A stretch of 64,000 bases of DNA from Toxoplasma gondii ME49 (GCF_000006565.2 NC_031470.1:1552954-1616953), one strand, 5' to 3'; numbered from the stretch's first letter, positions 1-12,493 are shown. Translations and numbers: made by a program. Notes: generated from the sequence alone by a model not told the origin.

Positions 1-257
1 ACCGCGTTGTTGGTTTCTGCAGAAGTGCGTTTGTCTTGTCCACTTCCGTGGTTTCTCTTTCTGGAGGCTCTCTGTGGGCATGGCCTCCTTGCGTAGACGC
101 CGAGGCGGAAGTGCATGCATTGTGCTCTCATCTCCTAGAGAGAAACAGCTCCACATGCACCGCGTATTTTCCGGCCTTTTGAAGAGACACAGCGTCTCTT
201 GCAGCAAAGATCGAGATTTTCCTTCCTCGCTTGCCTTGTCTCTTTTTGGTTTTCCAG

Positions 258-2399
258 AACTTGGTACATGCGTCTGATGGAGATGCAAAGGCCCATCCCT
301 CAGAGTGTAGAAGACTACCTCTTGCTTGCGGAGACAGATCGCCCCTACAGTGAGTTTTTCAAGAAATCGTGGCAAGCCGAGGTCAACTGGAAGCACCGCT
401 CCTCGTCTGTCCTTGCGGGTCGCTGGCATTTGTGAAAGCAGAGTCTTTCGTTTCCTGGAAAGACTTTCTTCTTGCATACGCATAACTGTTTCAACCTCTC
501 CTTTCGGAGTCCTCTCGGCACCCTATATATATATATATATAAAGATTATACATATGAATATCAATATATCTAAATTTATATATGAATAGGTAAATGGAGT
601 AAAGCAAAAAACATATACGATGGACGTGCATGTCAATTAGACAACGTGTGCGTTTTTTCTGGTTCCTTTTATGTGCTTTTTTACAGAAATAAGTCGCTTT
701 TTCCGTCGCTCTCACACTTTCAGTTTGTGTGATAATGTATCCTGGTCACGGCTGTCTCCTTCCTTTTTGTTTCCTCTCTCTCTCTCGCCATGAACAAGTT
801 TTCTGCGGGGTGTCTTTCGTCCGGCTCTTCGTTTTCTCTGTACGACTTCAGCGAAGCACCCTGGACTCAGGCTGTGTGCAGACGCGACTTCAGAAACTCG
901 CGTTTCGCTTCCTGTCTGCGTCCTTTACCGCAGTGATTCGCCTGCCGTATGGAGAGAAGTTTTACAACTACGAGCTGGAGGAAGCGCTCGCGAAGAAACG
1001 CGCGTCTGAGCGGCACAAGTCCCAGAGAGAGTAAGGTCCTGTTTCCGACAAAGGGAGAGGCAGCGGAGGAGATGCCTGAAGCTGTGTTGTGCCGAGCAGA
1101 CATGCACAGAGGAGACGATTGAAAAGGATCGCTCTGCTTGTTTGGTGCCTGCGGAGAGAAGAGGCGCTGCGCCACTCACGCAAGCTGCTGAGAGTGGAAA
1201 AGGCGGCGAGAAGTCTGACGAAGTCAAACAACGAACCGCGTGTGAACGACGAAACTCGGAAAGGAGAAGAGCTCGCGCGGGGTGCAGCCACCGAGGAAGA
1301 GGAATTCGCAGTTCAGTTGAACCTCGTGATATAAGAGGTGGATCACGACTCGGGGTGTACAGAGGCAACCGAAGCAAAGGGGGAGACGAGTAGGGAGCAG
1401 CGACCGTCTGTGAGGTTTGGGATGTTTTTTCGCGAAGTTGAAGATGTCAACATGCGAAGCTCAAGCACGCTGAACTCTTCCTCGAACGACAAGAGGCTTG
1501 TGAGAAGCTCTGTATCTCATATCGTCATATCGTCAAACTTGTTTTCTGCCGTGCTCTGTTGTCTGATGTTTCACGATGCCCATCTTTGTCAAAAACCATG
1601 CTTCTTCAGTCGATTTGCTTGGCGGCCACCCCTGTCTCTCCCCGCGTGTGTACTTTTTTCTCCATCTCGCTTGCGTTTCTTCTCCTACCCCGCCCCCCCC
1701 TCCGCTGTAGCTCGCATTTCCGTCCCTGTCTCCACTTGACTTTCGCCGCCTCAGCTTCGTTTCTCTTACGCTGCCCTCCCGTGTGTTACCTCCTACGTTT
1801 CGTCGCTTCGCAGACGCAAACCGACTGTTCGATTCTCCTCCCTTTTATCTCCGTCGTTCCTTTCTCGTCTTTCTTCGTGTTTCTTCCCGCGTCGCAGCGT
1901 TCCTCGTCTCGGCCGAAAGCAGCACCGCATTCGTCGATTGTTTGTTCCAAACGCTCGAGTGGCCTTCGACCGTTGGGCGCGGATTCCTCACGCGCGTCTG
2001 GACGCCTACGGCAACTTCCTTTACCGCTTGAACCAGCCGGCGAAGGGCGCAGCTGCGGTTGCGCGCGCGGCTGAGCGGGAGAAGCTCCGCGTAGAGATGT
2101 CGGAAAATGCAGAGTTCTACTCCGACGCGGCTCTCTCTGCAAGTCGCATCACCCTCAACAACTTGCCTCCAGGGGCCTTTCGGCGACGCACCGGCATGCA
2201 GAGAAAGAGTGGAGAGATTCATCACGTCGCGCCTCCCAGAGATCCCGTGCTGCGCGAGCTCTTCGCCGCCGCCATTCAGCGCGAAAAAGACGAGAAACGA
2301 AACAGGGAACGTCGAGCGCAGGAGGACGCAGCAGCCGCGGAGAAGAAGGACGCAAACGCGCCGCAGACGCCCTGGGGAACGCACTCGATATGGGGGTGA
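258..2399 (+). CDS. Unknown basic protein, C-terminal three exons (5' end missing or unresolved)
   Basis: I do not recognise this protein. Three exons join in phase: 258-349, 934-1030 and 1898-2399. Each intron has GT-AG borders and a pyrimidine-rich end; the split codons become ATG at the first junction and GAC at the second. The visible part is about 230 residues, charged and basic (motifs SVEDYLLLAETDRPY, LPYGEKFYNYELEEALA and RLDAYGNFLYRL), ending in a Lys/Glu/Ala helix and the tail TPWGTHSIWG. The first exon begins mid-codon, so at least one more 5' exon exists, either in 1-250 (an ATG at 80 opens a short Arg-rich frame) or left of the window. No domain, signal peptide or membrane segment is visible. 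A small mitochondrial or ribosome-associated protein is possible, but that is only a guess from composition. Confidence 0.6.
524..541. repeat. (TA)n microsatellite in an intron
   Basis: A pure TA dinucleotide run of about nine units lies in the intron between exons 258-349 and 934-1030, followed by AT-rich sequence to about 600. Confidence 0.9.
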
Positions 2400-3137
2400 A
2401 GCAGTCGACAGCTTCTTCGACCGAGTGCAGAGCGGGAGAGACGCTTCGGAGGCACGGTCACCACGCGGGTGCAGGTGCAGGAGGCATTTGCGACCGGTTT
2501 TGTTCCACTCGGAAGTGATCAGCGATGCGGAACTCTGTAGCTCAAATCGGAGAAACTCAGAAGTCTTTCAGTGCGCATCCGGCACACACATGCCCCGCGC
2601 TCTCCGCGAGCTTCCGGGTCAAGGTGTTGGTTGCTGCTTCACGTTTCACAGTTTCGAGCGCCGTCGTTCTTCATAGCCGTAGACATGCACGACTGACGCG
2701 GGGACTCGTGAGGTTCTGGGGTGCGAGAGACATTTCCCTCACTACAAAGCCTCCCTTCTTCAGCACCATCTGTTGGGGGCCGAATCAACGCGTCCATCTT
2801 CAACTTTTCCTGTCGCTCTTCCCTGAAATGCTCTCCCAGTTCATTGGCTTCTGCACTGTCTTCTGCTCCCTCGCTGTAGAGGCCGCTTTCTCGCACTCTG
2901 ACTTCCTTGTCTCTGTGTCCGGTAGCTCGGAAAAAGGGCAGAGGTCCTACGCATGCCCAGCAGCGATTCGACGCCAGAAGGGAGGTTGAGCTGACACGCA
3001 AGAGAACGTGGACTCGGGAACAGAGACCTCAAGTCAACGACTCTTTGGTGCCTTGCTTTTGGACCGGTTCTGCGCCCGGAAGGAACCGACACTGTTAATC
3101 GCTGAAAGCCGTCTGAGATAGCTCGAGGACCGGGAGA
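2400..3137. other. Convergent 3' region between two genes
   Basis: This lies between the stop of the plus-strand gene at 2399 and the stop of the minus-strand gene at 3138, so it should hold both 3' UTRs. One minus-strand open stretch (2639-3001, Glu-rich, including EGAEDSAEANELGEHF) looks somewhat protein-like. I could not join it to an exon in phase, so I leave it as non-coding. Confidence 0.4.
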
Positions 3138-4435
3138 TCACGCTAACAACGCGGATCTTCGACTCGGTAAAAACGAGTAGTCCGACTCTAGAACGCTTTC
3201 CTTGCAGTCGGCGACGGGAGAGAAGCCTTTCGGAGAAACGGTCCCCGAGAGAAAATCACAGCGTGCAGCAAGAGATACTTCATGCTTCTCGGTTCGTCCA
3301 CGAAGACGTCTAGCTATTTGTGGAGAAGCGGCCTGTGCAGTGGCAGCGAGGAACAGATACGATTTCCTCGACAAAGGGAACGCCTTTGCGGTGTGTTGGG
3401 TTCTTTGTTGCCCGGGACCTGTCTTTTGTCGTATGTACGAACAGGCAACCTATCAAAGGAGGGGTAAAGAAGCAGCGACCACGTAGATGATGAACCTGTA
3501 GAGTCAGCCGTAAGTCATTGTCAACGTGGACGAGTCTTCCTTGAGGAAAAAGATGCAGTTTTATCCCAAAATTCGAGGAAGTTGAAGTCAATTCTTAGTC
3601 TAAAAACGCTGGCTTCTTCAGAGAAGTGCTACGTGAAAGACAGTCTTGTCAACGAAACAAATCTGTCTTTATTAAAAAAAGTGATCATTAGCATACGTAC
3701 TTGTTTAGCAATGCATATACGTTTCGTTTTCGGGACGTTGGTCCATTTCTTGTAAAGAATCCTCAAATGGCTTTATCCGTTTGTGCCGCCCTTAGTGCGA
3801 AAGGCATTTACCGTAGGTTAGACTTTGAAGAAGGTGCTCCAGAGCTGCACCTACACTGAACTACGAATGCCAAGATCGCAACCACACAACGGATTCTTAC
3901 TTGAAGTGCCTTTGCTTGCCTCGGAGTGAAGCATTTCACAGGTAACCGTGGTACTGGAGAGCTGAACTGTTGACCAGGTTCGAATCCTTGAACTGGAGAC
4001 GTTCGTTCGTGCGAGTCGAGAGTTCAACGATTCACTGACGCTATCGCTTTCACTGCCTCTCGGCACTCCAGCAAAGGAACGATTTCCAGGCACAGCACAG
4101 TTCTCGCTTTCCGTGTCGATACCAGCGAACGATAAGGCTGTCTCTTTTTCTGTTTTTGTGACAGCAACGAGTAGAGGACATCAGCTGTTATAAAACGAAA
4201 CTGGAGACTTACGCCTCCTCACTAGTTCCTGTGGACGCCTCAAAATTAGCGACTGCATCTTGTCTTTTCTAGCAGCCTTTTCGGGTAAAGAGATACTTGC
4301 TAAGAAGGGCGAACATTCCTGTGTTTCGTCTAGCAGCAAAAAGACTGATTGGCCAGTTCCGCGTGACAGCAACTCATCTTTTTCTTCAGACAAATTGATT
4401 ATTGTCCGTCCGCTTGCAGGCCGGGGCTTTGGCAA
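3138..4435 (-). CDS. Ser-rich protein of unknown function, multi-exon
   Basis: No family is recognised. Reading the minus strand, four exons join in phase: about 4435-4213 (ends on a strong donor, C|GTAAGT), 4137-3901, a 44-nt microexon 3539-3496, and the terminal exon 3332-3138 with a stop. The phases fit exactly: 1, 1, then 0. The product is polar and Ser/Arg-rich (RGSESDSVSESLNSRLA; CDFLSGTVSPKGFSPVADC) without membrane segments. Third-position GC bias is weak, unlike the housekeeping genes further right. The 5' end is unresolved: open minus-strand sequence continues from 4435 to 4662 in another frame and may hold an upstream exon. The gene is convergent with the gene ending at 2399. Confidence 0.5.
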
Positions 4436-4825
4436 GACACCCAGGCTCCGTTCTTGAACGGCGAGGCTACTTTAGAAATCTCAGTCTTTGTCGGAAAACC
4501 TAAAACGTGTCCACCCGCGACGATTCGCGAGACGAGCGCCGAGAGTCCTCTGGGCATCGACTTCGCAGGCGCGGGCGCAGCTCGCAGGTTTTCCCGTTTC
4601 TTCAGACGAAGGATCCAGTGAACACTCAGGATTCTCCTACATCCCTGTGATTTGCTGAGCATGTTTCAAACTGAATCTCAGAATCGTTGGTCCATAACCG
4701 GAGCGCCGATCCTCTAGAGGGACAGGATGACAAAGAAATCCACAAATCGTAGAGGCTAGAAGGTGAGGAGGCTACGTGCGTTTCCGCCGGGCGCTGCAGG
4801 CGCTGGCCTTTCGCCTCTCTTTCAG

Positions 4826-5436
4826 AATGTGAACTCGTGGTGCACTCAACGAGACGCAGTGTCGACGCTGAATCCTTCTTCTCTGCTTGGCCCTCTCACG
4901 ACGAAAGGCGAATTTGGGAGGCGCTCTGGGCCTTTCTGCGCCCTCGGTTTTGTTCTCCCATTCCCTTCAGAAGCTACAGAACTGGAGGCATACGAAACAG
5001 AAATTCGGGTACTGGTGGAACAGCTCGAAGTTTTACAAGATGCCACAAACACACAACGCGGAACTGAAAAGGCTGGTATCGAGGCACAGAGCTGGTCGAG
5101 TTCCGGGTGAAGCCAAGGCTTCCACTTGCATCTCCGTCCACCCTTGACAACTGCAGCTACCTGGTCTCTGCGACCTCTCAAAAAAAAAACATCTGGCGAC
5201 AAGGAAAAGCAGACAAACGCGGGGGCGGTACAGGTGGACGCGCCGCGTAGATAAGCTGTCAAGCACGCAGCCAAGAGCACCGGGTCGCGCGAAACAGAGA
5301 GAAATAAAATCACACAAACTGTCCAACACACGTAGGACTTTATATATCTGTATACAAATATATCTACATATATATATATATATATATGCAATATACATTT
5401 GTATGTATGCATTGATACATATTCGTATATATGTAT

Positions 5437-5492
<56 letters not shown>

Positions 5493-5706
5493 ACGTATAC
5501 ATTCAGCAGTTACAAAGGCACGTGTATAGAGAGAGAGTAGGCAACGACCCGAGGGCAAAACGCCAGATGTTGAGGAGCATCGCCGTACTGGCGAGCCTTC
5601 AGCGTGGAGAGGCGACGCAGAGAAACTGCGGCTTCTCTCGCTTCTTCAGCCTATGCCGCATGGAGCGAATGCCGCTTGAGAAAGACGAGGCATCCGGAGA
5701 CGACTG
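4826..5706 (+). CDS. Candidate two-exon coding region, unknown protein
   Basis: This is a low-confidence model. After a clear acceptor at 4825 an open frame runs with good codon bias ([20 protein letters not shown]) to about 5010. A second segment, about 5554-5706, has strong third-position GC bias and ends in a stop ([17 protein letters not shown]). The two can be joined in phase with a donor near 5012, but that donor is ordinary. A second frame in 4971-5146 ([20 protein letters not shown]) also looks protein-like, so the real splice pattern is unclear. An ATG at 4727 could provide a short first exon through a GTAGAG donor, giving an intron of about 76 nt. Confidence 0.3.
5341..5489. repeat. 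(TA)n microsatellite cluster
   Basis: There are two runs of alternating TA, a broken one at 5341-5393 and a pure AT run at about 5441-5488. They sit between the two exon-like segments of the neighbouring candidate gene. The Tyr/Ile-rich frames they create are artefacts. Confidence 0.95.
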
Positions 5707-6527
5707 ACGGAACGCTCAGCACGGAGATGGACGCCGAGCAAGAAACCACCTGGATGGCTCAGAAACGAACTTGACACAGCGAGGTAGACAGCGCCTAGTC
5801 TCGCTAAGGTTGCGTGTCTGTTTTCCCCCAGCAACTTCCCTTTCTGAACCTCTTCCTTTTCCACTCTTTCCTGAACCTTTCGCACCGCTGCTTCTCTCTC
5901 TCCCACTGGACGGTTCTCTTCTCGGGGCTCCGACCACTGTCTGTCGCTTTCGTCTCTGTCTTCCGCCTTGAGTCTCCCCTCTGCCGAGGCTTTCCGAAGG
6001 GTGCGAGAACAAAAGGCGGCAGTCCACGGGAGAGAGAAAACTTCCTTTCTTTCATCTTTGTGGTGTGCCTCTGCACTGGAAACACTGCATTCGACTCGGT
6101 CTCTTCAGAAACCGCTTCATCGCTCCGAGAGAGAGAGAGCCCCCTCACCCATGGTCTCCTTCCTCGGCTCGGCGCAGGAGATGAAAAAACAAGCATATCT
6201 GTTTTGAGCGCTCTTCTCCGACGCCACTACATGCTTACGAGAATTAGGTCTCATTGCGAAGAAGACCCTGGAGAAGGAGGACCTTTTCCTGGACGTCGCG
6301 CATCTCCAGACGATCACGACTCCTCTGGATAGACACACACCCCTCCACTTCTTCACCTTTGCATGCAAGTGGATGCATACACCCCACGTTTCTGCACCAA
6401 GTTCTACTTGAAAAAGGTTCTTCACGTTGGCGTCTGTGCACTCCACAGAGTGTCTCAAATACGAAGCGATTCGCCTTTCTTCGCAGACGCGCAACGTCCA
6501 GCGCCCCCGTCACCCGCTCACTCTTTT

Positions 6528-9365
6528 CTAGGAAGGGGGTCGTCGACTTCTGGAGCCCCACAAAGACGGAAAGAGGAAAGGCTGGCGAACTGCGATTCGT
6601 TTCTCATCGTCTTGAGTTCCCTTTCCGACCTCGCCATCACGACGCAGTCTCGGTTCGTTCGCCTCCTCCCCAGGAGAGACGCAAACCCTATCTGGAGGCG
6701 TCTGTCCGGTCACCTGCTTATCTGTCATTTTCTTCATTTGTTTCGCTCGTTCTGCTTCTCTTGATCGTTCTGCGCCATGCGTGCTGCTCCCGCTGTCAGT
6801 TCGCCTTGGACCTTCTTCTTCTTCCGGCGTCGAGGAAACGGCGGAGTCGTTCCGAATTGCCGCTCTTCTCCGCGACGCGTTCTCCCTCTCTTCTCGCCAT
6901 GTCCGATTCCACTCGAGCGTGCTCCGAGGCAAGAGACCGCCTGGAGATGGACGGAGACAGAAGCAGTCCACGTCCCCAGAGCTCCGAAACACTCCCCTCT
7001 CCGGTGGCGAGGCGTTCACAGACAACGACAAAGAAGAAGGTGACGGAGGAGAGGAAGGAGAGGAAGAAGAGGAAGGAGAAGAACTGGACGGAGGTAAAAA
7101 AGCCTTTAAGGAAGAGGGAAGGCTTGGAAGGGAGAGAGGACCGAAGGGCAAATTGAGCGAGAAGAGAGAAGAAGAGTCGTTTCGAGAGAGGACGAACGGA
7201 GGAGAAGGACGAGACAGAAAGCGTTTCGCCGACGCAGACATGGCGCATGCAGCAAAGAGGGAAGACTCCACCAGGGGTGAGGGACTGAGTCGCTCCAGAC
7301 TGAGAGGAGAGGAGAGGGGAGACGACGGAGACAGGGAAAGATGCAGAGACTCTTCCAAGTTTTTGACCAGATCCCGGTAGTGCTGCGTAGCGCTCGCGGC
7401 TGCGGTCTCAAGCGAGTGAATGCATGCAGCGCACTGTCGACCCCACCAGCCCTGTTGCTCGAGAGAAGAAGCTCGCGACTGCACAACAGAGAAACCGACG
7501 CTCGACTTCTCTTCGGCCGAACGCACCGCTGCCTGAAATGCCCAGGCACACATGCAGAACACAAGCAGCTGAAGAAAGGAAACACAACGCGCGTAAAAGG
7601 CTCAGTCCCTACAGCTGTCCAGAGGGTTTCTCGGTTTTGACTTGCAGTGTGCATGCAAAAGAGCGACGAGGAAGTCCATCACGTTTTTTCAGAGACGGAA
7701 GGACAAGGGGGGTGCGTGAGAGAAACGAAGAATCAGAATGTGAGGCGAAGCGACGACCGCGACCAGAAAGGCACAGGACTGTACCTCAGGACTGAAAGTT
7801 CAGAAATCAACTGAACTGTTACACCAGCGGATTTTACGGCTGTTGTACCACTTAACGATAGGATGTAAATTTTCGTTATCCTCTACGCTGCTGCACCGTC
7901 GCTTCGAAATCGGGGAAGCCGTTTTTGGTTTTAGGAACCGTAAGTTTTAAAATGCATGCGCAAATGTTTCTCACTCGCTCGAGAGCTCGATTGATCGCTG
8001 CTCCCAGGCCAAACACCTTGTAGGTGGCTGTCTGTTTGTACACCGTTCGCGACGGGTCCGTCGGATCGGGGGTGTACGTACACTCCTCGTCAACGCGGAA
8101 GAACGAGGCAAAAGTGTAGTTTCGTGATCTGAGAACAGAACAGCACTCTTGTCGAGGCGCTAAAGCTTTGCAGACTCCCCTTTTGTTTCCCGTTTCCACT
8201 TAGTTTCTCTCCACATTGTTTAGCCGCTCGTGAGGCGTTGTGCCGGTGCGGCATTTCGCCCGGGTGTGTACCCACTCCCACTCTGAAAAGTCTTCTTCTC
8301 TTGAACAAATCGTGCCCTGCACGCACTGTAAACTGCACCTGTCTCCAGCGTCTTCTGAAGTCGCCACCTCCACAATCGCCAGATAAATATGCACAGCGAG
8401 TGCGAGTGGATGCGTCGACGCAGAGGAGCGAGGACTCAGAGCAGAACGATGCGGAGCTGTCGCCTCTCCAAACACACTCACTGGGGAGAGAGGGAATGAT
8501 CCGGACAGCCTCGCAACGCCAATCAGATAAAAAGCTGGCGCTCGACTCTACGTATTGCGACGGACACTGTGGAGCTCTGGATTAACAAAGACCTCTCTTT
8601 CTGGTCGACGCGGAGAGCAGCCTACGCACTTGAGGTGGAGGACCTTGTCGGGGAGAGAGCAGTACGCCTCTTCGAGACCGAAGCCGACCGGAGAAGAGCC
8701 TCCGAAGAAACATTCCATCCATCTGAACACAAAAGACCAAATGATATGTGTGTGCAAATTCACGCAACAGTTGCCGTCAGTCGAGAAAAACGCAAGAAAG
8801 GAGTCGGGGGAAAGCCACAGGCTGGATCATCCAGGAACATGCCACAGTGAGCGTTATCGCACATATACGCTCTAGATCCACGAAGATCCACGTCGACCAA
8901 CAGCGCTGCGAATCCATTCCCTCGTTGGTAGACAGCAACACTTAGAAATATATATGTATGTATGTACATGTATATATACATATATATACATGTATATATA
9001 CATATATATACATATACATATATATATATATATACATATATATATACATATATATATAAAGTTGTAGAGGAGGTAGAAGTCGAGACAAAGGGAGAGCGAA
9101 ACCACAATCGGAGGGAAACGAAGACGCGGGATCAAGGTTTGAGAAACGTTACCTTGGAACCGAGTACTTGAGAGAGTGGAGACGTCGGGTGGCGAACTCT
9201 TTCTTCTCAGGGTCGATGTCCACGTCGAGTGTATCGACACGCAGCACATGGGGCTGCAGCTCGTTGGGGTACTTGGCCCAGAACGCCGACTGCAGAAAAC
9301 GCAACGCGCCTTTGCAGGAGTGGACGAGGAGAGTCCGACGCGGCGCGTACGAACGACTACGCCTC
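6528..9365 (-). CDS. PRELI/MSF1-domain phospholipid-transfer protein with Ser-rich C-terminal extension
   Basis: PRELI/Ups proteins shuttle phosphatidic acid or phosphatidylserine across the mitochondrial intermembrane space. Minus-strand exons join in phase: 9365-9153, 8722-8630, 8128-7975 and 7532-6528. Family hallmarks occur in order: FWAKYPNELQPHVLRVDTL (family pattern W-x-RYPNP with HVL), KYSVPRWMECFFGG (compare MPRWAERLFG in human PRELI proteins), then NYTFASFFRVDEECTYTPDP and the closing helices of the fold (HYRDLVKNLEESL). After the roughly 190-residue domain, exon 4 adds about 270 residues rich in Ser/Pro (runs of Ser near 7070-7030) and then charged sequence; typical PRELI proteins end near 200 residues. 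The start codon is not found: only about 20 residues precede the domain in 9365-9153, and the exon starts out of phase, so a 5' exon is missing. Confidence 0.8.
8946..9058. repeat. (TA)/(ATGT) microsatellite inside the PRELI-gene intron
   Basis: Imperfect TATATG/TATACA repeats fill much of the intron between exons 9365-9153 and 8722-8630 of the PRELI-type gene. They create spurious Tyr/Ile reading frames on both strands. Confidence 0.9.
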
Positions 9366-9705
9366 CTTTAGCTTTTGACCGATAAGAGGAAACCGCGACA
9401 CGGTACTGGACGGCCGAGGCGAGGAAAACCGAACGAAAAACGGAGAGGGGACCAAAGAGTTACAGAGACGCCTAGAAGAGACTAAACTGTCACAAGCTCT
9501 GGACCTGGCCACTTGGCCTTCGCTTCCAAATTCACCACAGCAGCGTCGAGGCTGCAACGCACAGGCGAGAAGGCTCCGACAGAATACACGCGATTCAAGG
9601 AAGAAGAAAGCAGTTTTCAGCAACGTAGCTTACGCACTCGCGTTTTCCTGCGTTCGCAGTTCCTTTCTCTGTACTACTGTGTCTGGAGCTGCTTCTCTCT
9701 AGATT

Positions 9706-9708
9706 CAA

Positions 9709-9740
<32 letters not shown>

Positions 9741-9742
9741 AT
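9706..9742. repeat. (TA)n microsatellite upstream of the PRELI exons
   Basis: A TA run of about 35 bases with one interruption lies just upstream of the first recognised PRELI exon, probably in an intron or 5' UTR. Confidence 0.9.
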
Positions 9743-10091
9743 GTGTCTGCATCGCTTGATTTTCTCCCGTTGAAGGAAGTCTCTCACATCAGGCCGCAAC
9801 GACGACAAGAGCGCCAGCGTCAGTAGTTGAAGCATGCGAATGCGCAGTCGAAGGAGATTACGTCGCTGTGTGAGGAAAGAGCATTTCTTGTCTGTTTTCT
9901 GAAGCCTACCGTGACAGTCTCCCAGTCACTGTCGAAGACGAATGTCTTCTCGAAGAGTCTCATCTCGTTCTACTGTTCCGCGTTCTCATTTTCCTCTGCC
10001 TTCTCTCTCCGTCCACTCGCTCTCAGTTCCTCTCTGACGGCTTGGTGATCCGGAGCGCAAGCACCAGCTGCATGTTCCCTTCGCTCGCTTC

Positions 10092-10330
10092 TCAGACTCC
10101 TCTCGAGTTCGCAGGAAGGCTCTGTTTCTCAGGGAACCTCTCTTCTTCGTCTCGTCCGCCCACTCGCGGCCGCTGAGCAGACGACGCGACGTTCCTGTCC
10201 AGCCGAAACGGAATCTGCGGCACACCGTTCTGCACAGAAGATGGGGGTTTGAGAGGCTGCAGCACCTGCTCCTGCTCCTGCTTCGGAGAAGGTTGTGCCG
10301 CAAGCAGAGGCGGCCAGAAAACCAAGGAGA
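10092..10330 (-). CDS. Possible minus-strand exon, unassigned
   Basis: One minus-strand frame here has strong third-position G/C bias and reads as a Gln/Pro-rich peptide (PKQEQEQVLQPLKPPSSVQ followed by IPFRLDRNVASSAQRP). An adjoining segment, 10430-10340, has equally biased codons in another frame (LLAQALLSNAFSASPLSALV, resembling a targeting peptide). Both could be 5' exons of the PRELI-type gene, but I found no phase-consistent join and no ATG. The plus strand is also open here (a Glu/Arg-rich frame), so strand assignment is uncertain. Confidence 0.25.
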
Positions 10331-10730
10331 CGCCTCAGAGGAGCAGGAGAAACCAACGCCGAGAGCGGAGAGGCCGAGAACGCGTTGGAGAGAAGCGCCT
10401 GCGCCAAGAGGCAGGGCGAGACGGCGGTCACTCAGGTCTGGGACCGGGGACGGAGCAAGAGAGGAGGTACGGTGTAAGTGGACGAAGAGTGGAGCGCGAG
10501 GAAAGCTGTGGCAGACAGCAGATGAAGGCCTAGAGGAGGAGACGGAGGAGGCAGCAGGGCAAGAGGACAGAAGGCCCTCGGACGCAGGAAACGCGGACTC
10601 GAAGCCCCCTACGTGGATGCGTCGTCACATCCAGAGGACCGCTCTCCATAAAAACGATAGAAAGGCGAAAAAACACCCAGGCACTTGGTCAAGAGCCTCC
10701 TACTGAAGAGTCCGTGGCCAGCAGATCCTC

Positions 10731-12493
10731 ACGCTTTCAGCGATACAACAGCCATGGTTGCGACGAGAACTTTACCGGAAAACAGACAGATGGAGTGTGT
10801 TCGGTTCACCGCACTCGAGAAAACAAAAACGTGGATCTCTATTTTCCACCGGCTAAAAGCTCGAAAAGCTAGTTCCCCGCATGCGCTGCAAACGACGCGA
10901 GGAGCTTCGAGGGGTCTTGAGGAAAGGGGGAAAAAAGGCGAAGAACCGGACCTCAGGTCATCGAGGACAAGGGGGCGTGAGAGTAAATGAGAACTCCTGT
11001 TGAGGGTGGAGAATCCGTCAAAAGAAAAAAGAGTGTCAAGTCTCACCGTTCAGGCGGAGCGGCGATGTGAACAGGGAACAACCCCACGGCTGTGAGGCGC
11101 AAGCAAGAAAAAAGGGGGGGAAAGTCATTGCTTTTCCTGCACGATTGCTGGACGTCGTCAACGGAAGAAAAAAAAACTCAGCCCTTCTGTGGGAATAACT
11201 TTTTGTGTCAATCGCGAACCTCTGACGTGTCAAAGAACCTCCGGCGACTTCAGCGTCGCAGCCGCTTGTCAAGTTGGAGATGTTCCTTCTTTCGGCGAAC
11301 CTCCCCAGATCCCTCGTTCTCTAGAAACAGACGAAATGGAGCGAATCGGTCTTGCGTTTCTGCAGTCTGTTCGAGCGAAAACAGAGAGAGAGGTCGGAAG
11401 CCAGACACACGAGTTCTTCCCGCGTTTCTCTGCGGGCAAAAGCATGCTTGTTACTTGCGCATGCAAGCGTCTGTGGTTTCGCGTGTCTCTACCTCGATGC
11501 GTTTCTCCCCAAGACTGTTCCTTCCAACGCGACGAAGAAACGGACGAAGGAGGTGGAAAGAAACAAAAACAGAAATAAGGCGAGAGATCGTCTGTAGAGA
11601 CGCTTGACTTGCGGAGAAGGACCAGTTAGGAAACCCCGCCCGTTCAGCGCCTCTGGCGGTTCTGCATGCACTTTTCTCTCATGTTCGAGATATTTTTTCT
11701 CCCTTTGCAGGTCTGAGATGCCCTTGAAGAATGCGCACTTCACTGCGCTGTTTCTCGGGACTTGTTGCGTCTTTTCCTTCCGCCGTTTCCATCCGAGTCC
11801 ACTTCAAGGAGCAGTCCCCAGGTCTGTGCAGGGATTCAAGGATCTGCGCGCTGCGCGTAGTCCTTGCGCGTGAAGCTCTTGAAGAAAACAACGGGTTCCT
11901 TTCTCCTTTACGCGGAAGACTGGAAGAAGTCTGGCCTGGGAACTGCTGTTAGTCGCTCGCGACAGTGCAGAACTGGCGGTAAACGACTTGTCAACGGTGC
12001 TGGGCGACTCGCGCGCGTCCGAGAGAGGAAACTGAAGCGCTTCACCGTCGAAAAGTGACGAACGGGTGGTTCAGAGCCGAGCTGCGAGCAGGCTGGTTTT
12101 CAGGTTGTCTTTCAGAGTCAGTTTTTATTGCACGGCTGGTGCCTCTGCTTCTCTACACCGTCGGATCTGTGCAGTGCGCGGTGGGCGTTTCTTCCGTTCT
12201 CAATTTCTCTCTGTCTGTTTTGTCACGCTTCGCATTTTGACAGTTTCTCTCCACCGATAACTTTTCCTTGTTCTTCTGCCGCCTGCATCTGCTGACCTGG
12301 CTCCCTCGACGCCGCCTCCTCGCTCCTACCGTTCTGTCCGTCTCTCTGGAAGTTTTTTTTCTTTCGCGCGCTCTTCTGGGCCTCCGTCCCTTTCGTTCTT
12401 TTGCCTTCTCCCTTTTCTCGCGTTGGACCCCCCCGTCTCCAAGTTCTGCCGACCTCGTGCTGTCTCGCCACCAACTTCCTGCTCTTTTCTGAC
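10731..12493. other. Intergenic/5' region upstream of COX19
   Basis: This is pyrimidine-rich on the plus strand toward 12490, as expected of a coccidian 5' UTR. There is a short plus-strand frame at 11864-12058 (basic, no ATG) and a Met-initiated frame at 11718-11873, neither convincing. It probably holds the promoter regions of COX19 and, in the other direction, the PRELI-type gene. Several GCATGC motifs occur (for example near 11458 and 11664). Confidence 0.4.

Noticed and set aside
3960..4010. A GGTTCGAATCC sequence resembling a tRNA T-loop
   Set aside because: No matching acceptor, D or anticodon arms can be folded around it, and it lies within a phase-consistent exon of the minus-strand Ser-rich gene.
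5341..5502. Long Tyr/Ile-rich frames on both strands
   Set aside because: They are generated by the (TA)n microsatellite, as are those around 8946-9058 and 524-600.
6781..7380. Plus-strand acidic frame of 199 residues
   Set aside because: It is the complement of the Ser/Pro-rich exon of the PRELI-type gene, whose splice phases fix the minus strand as coding.
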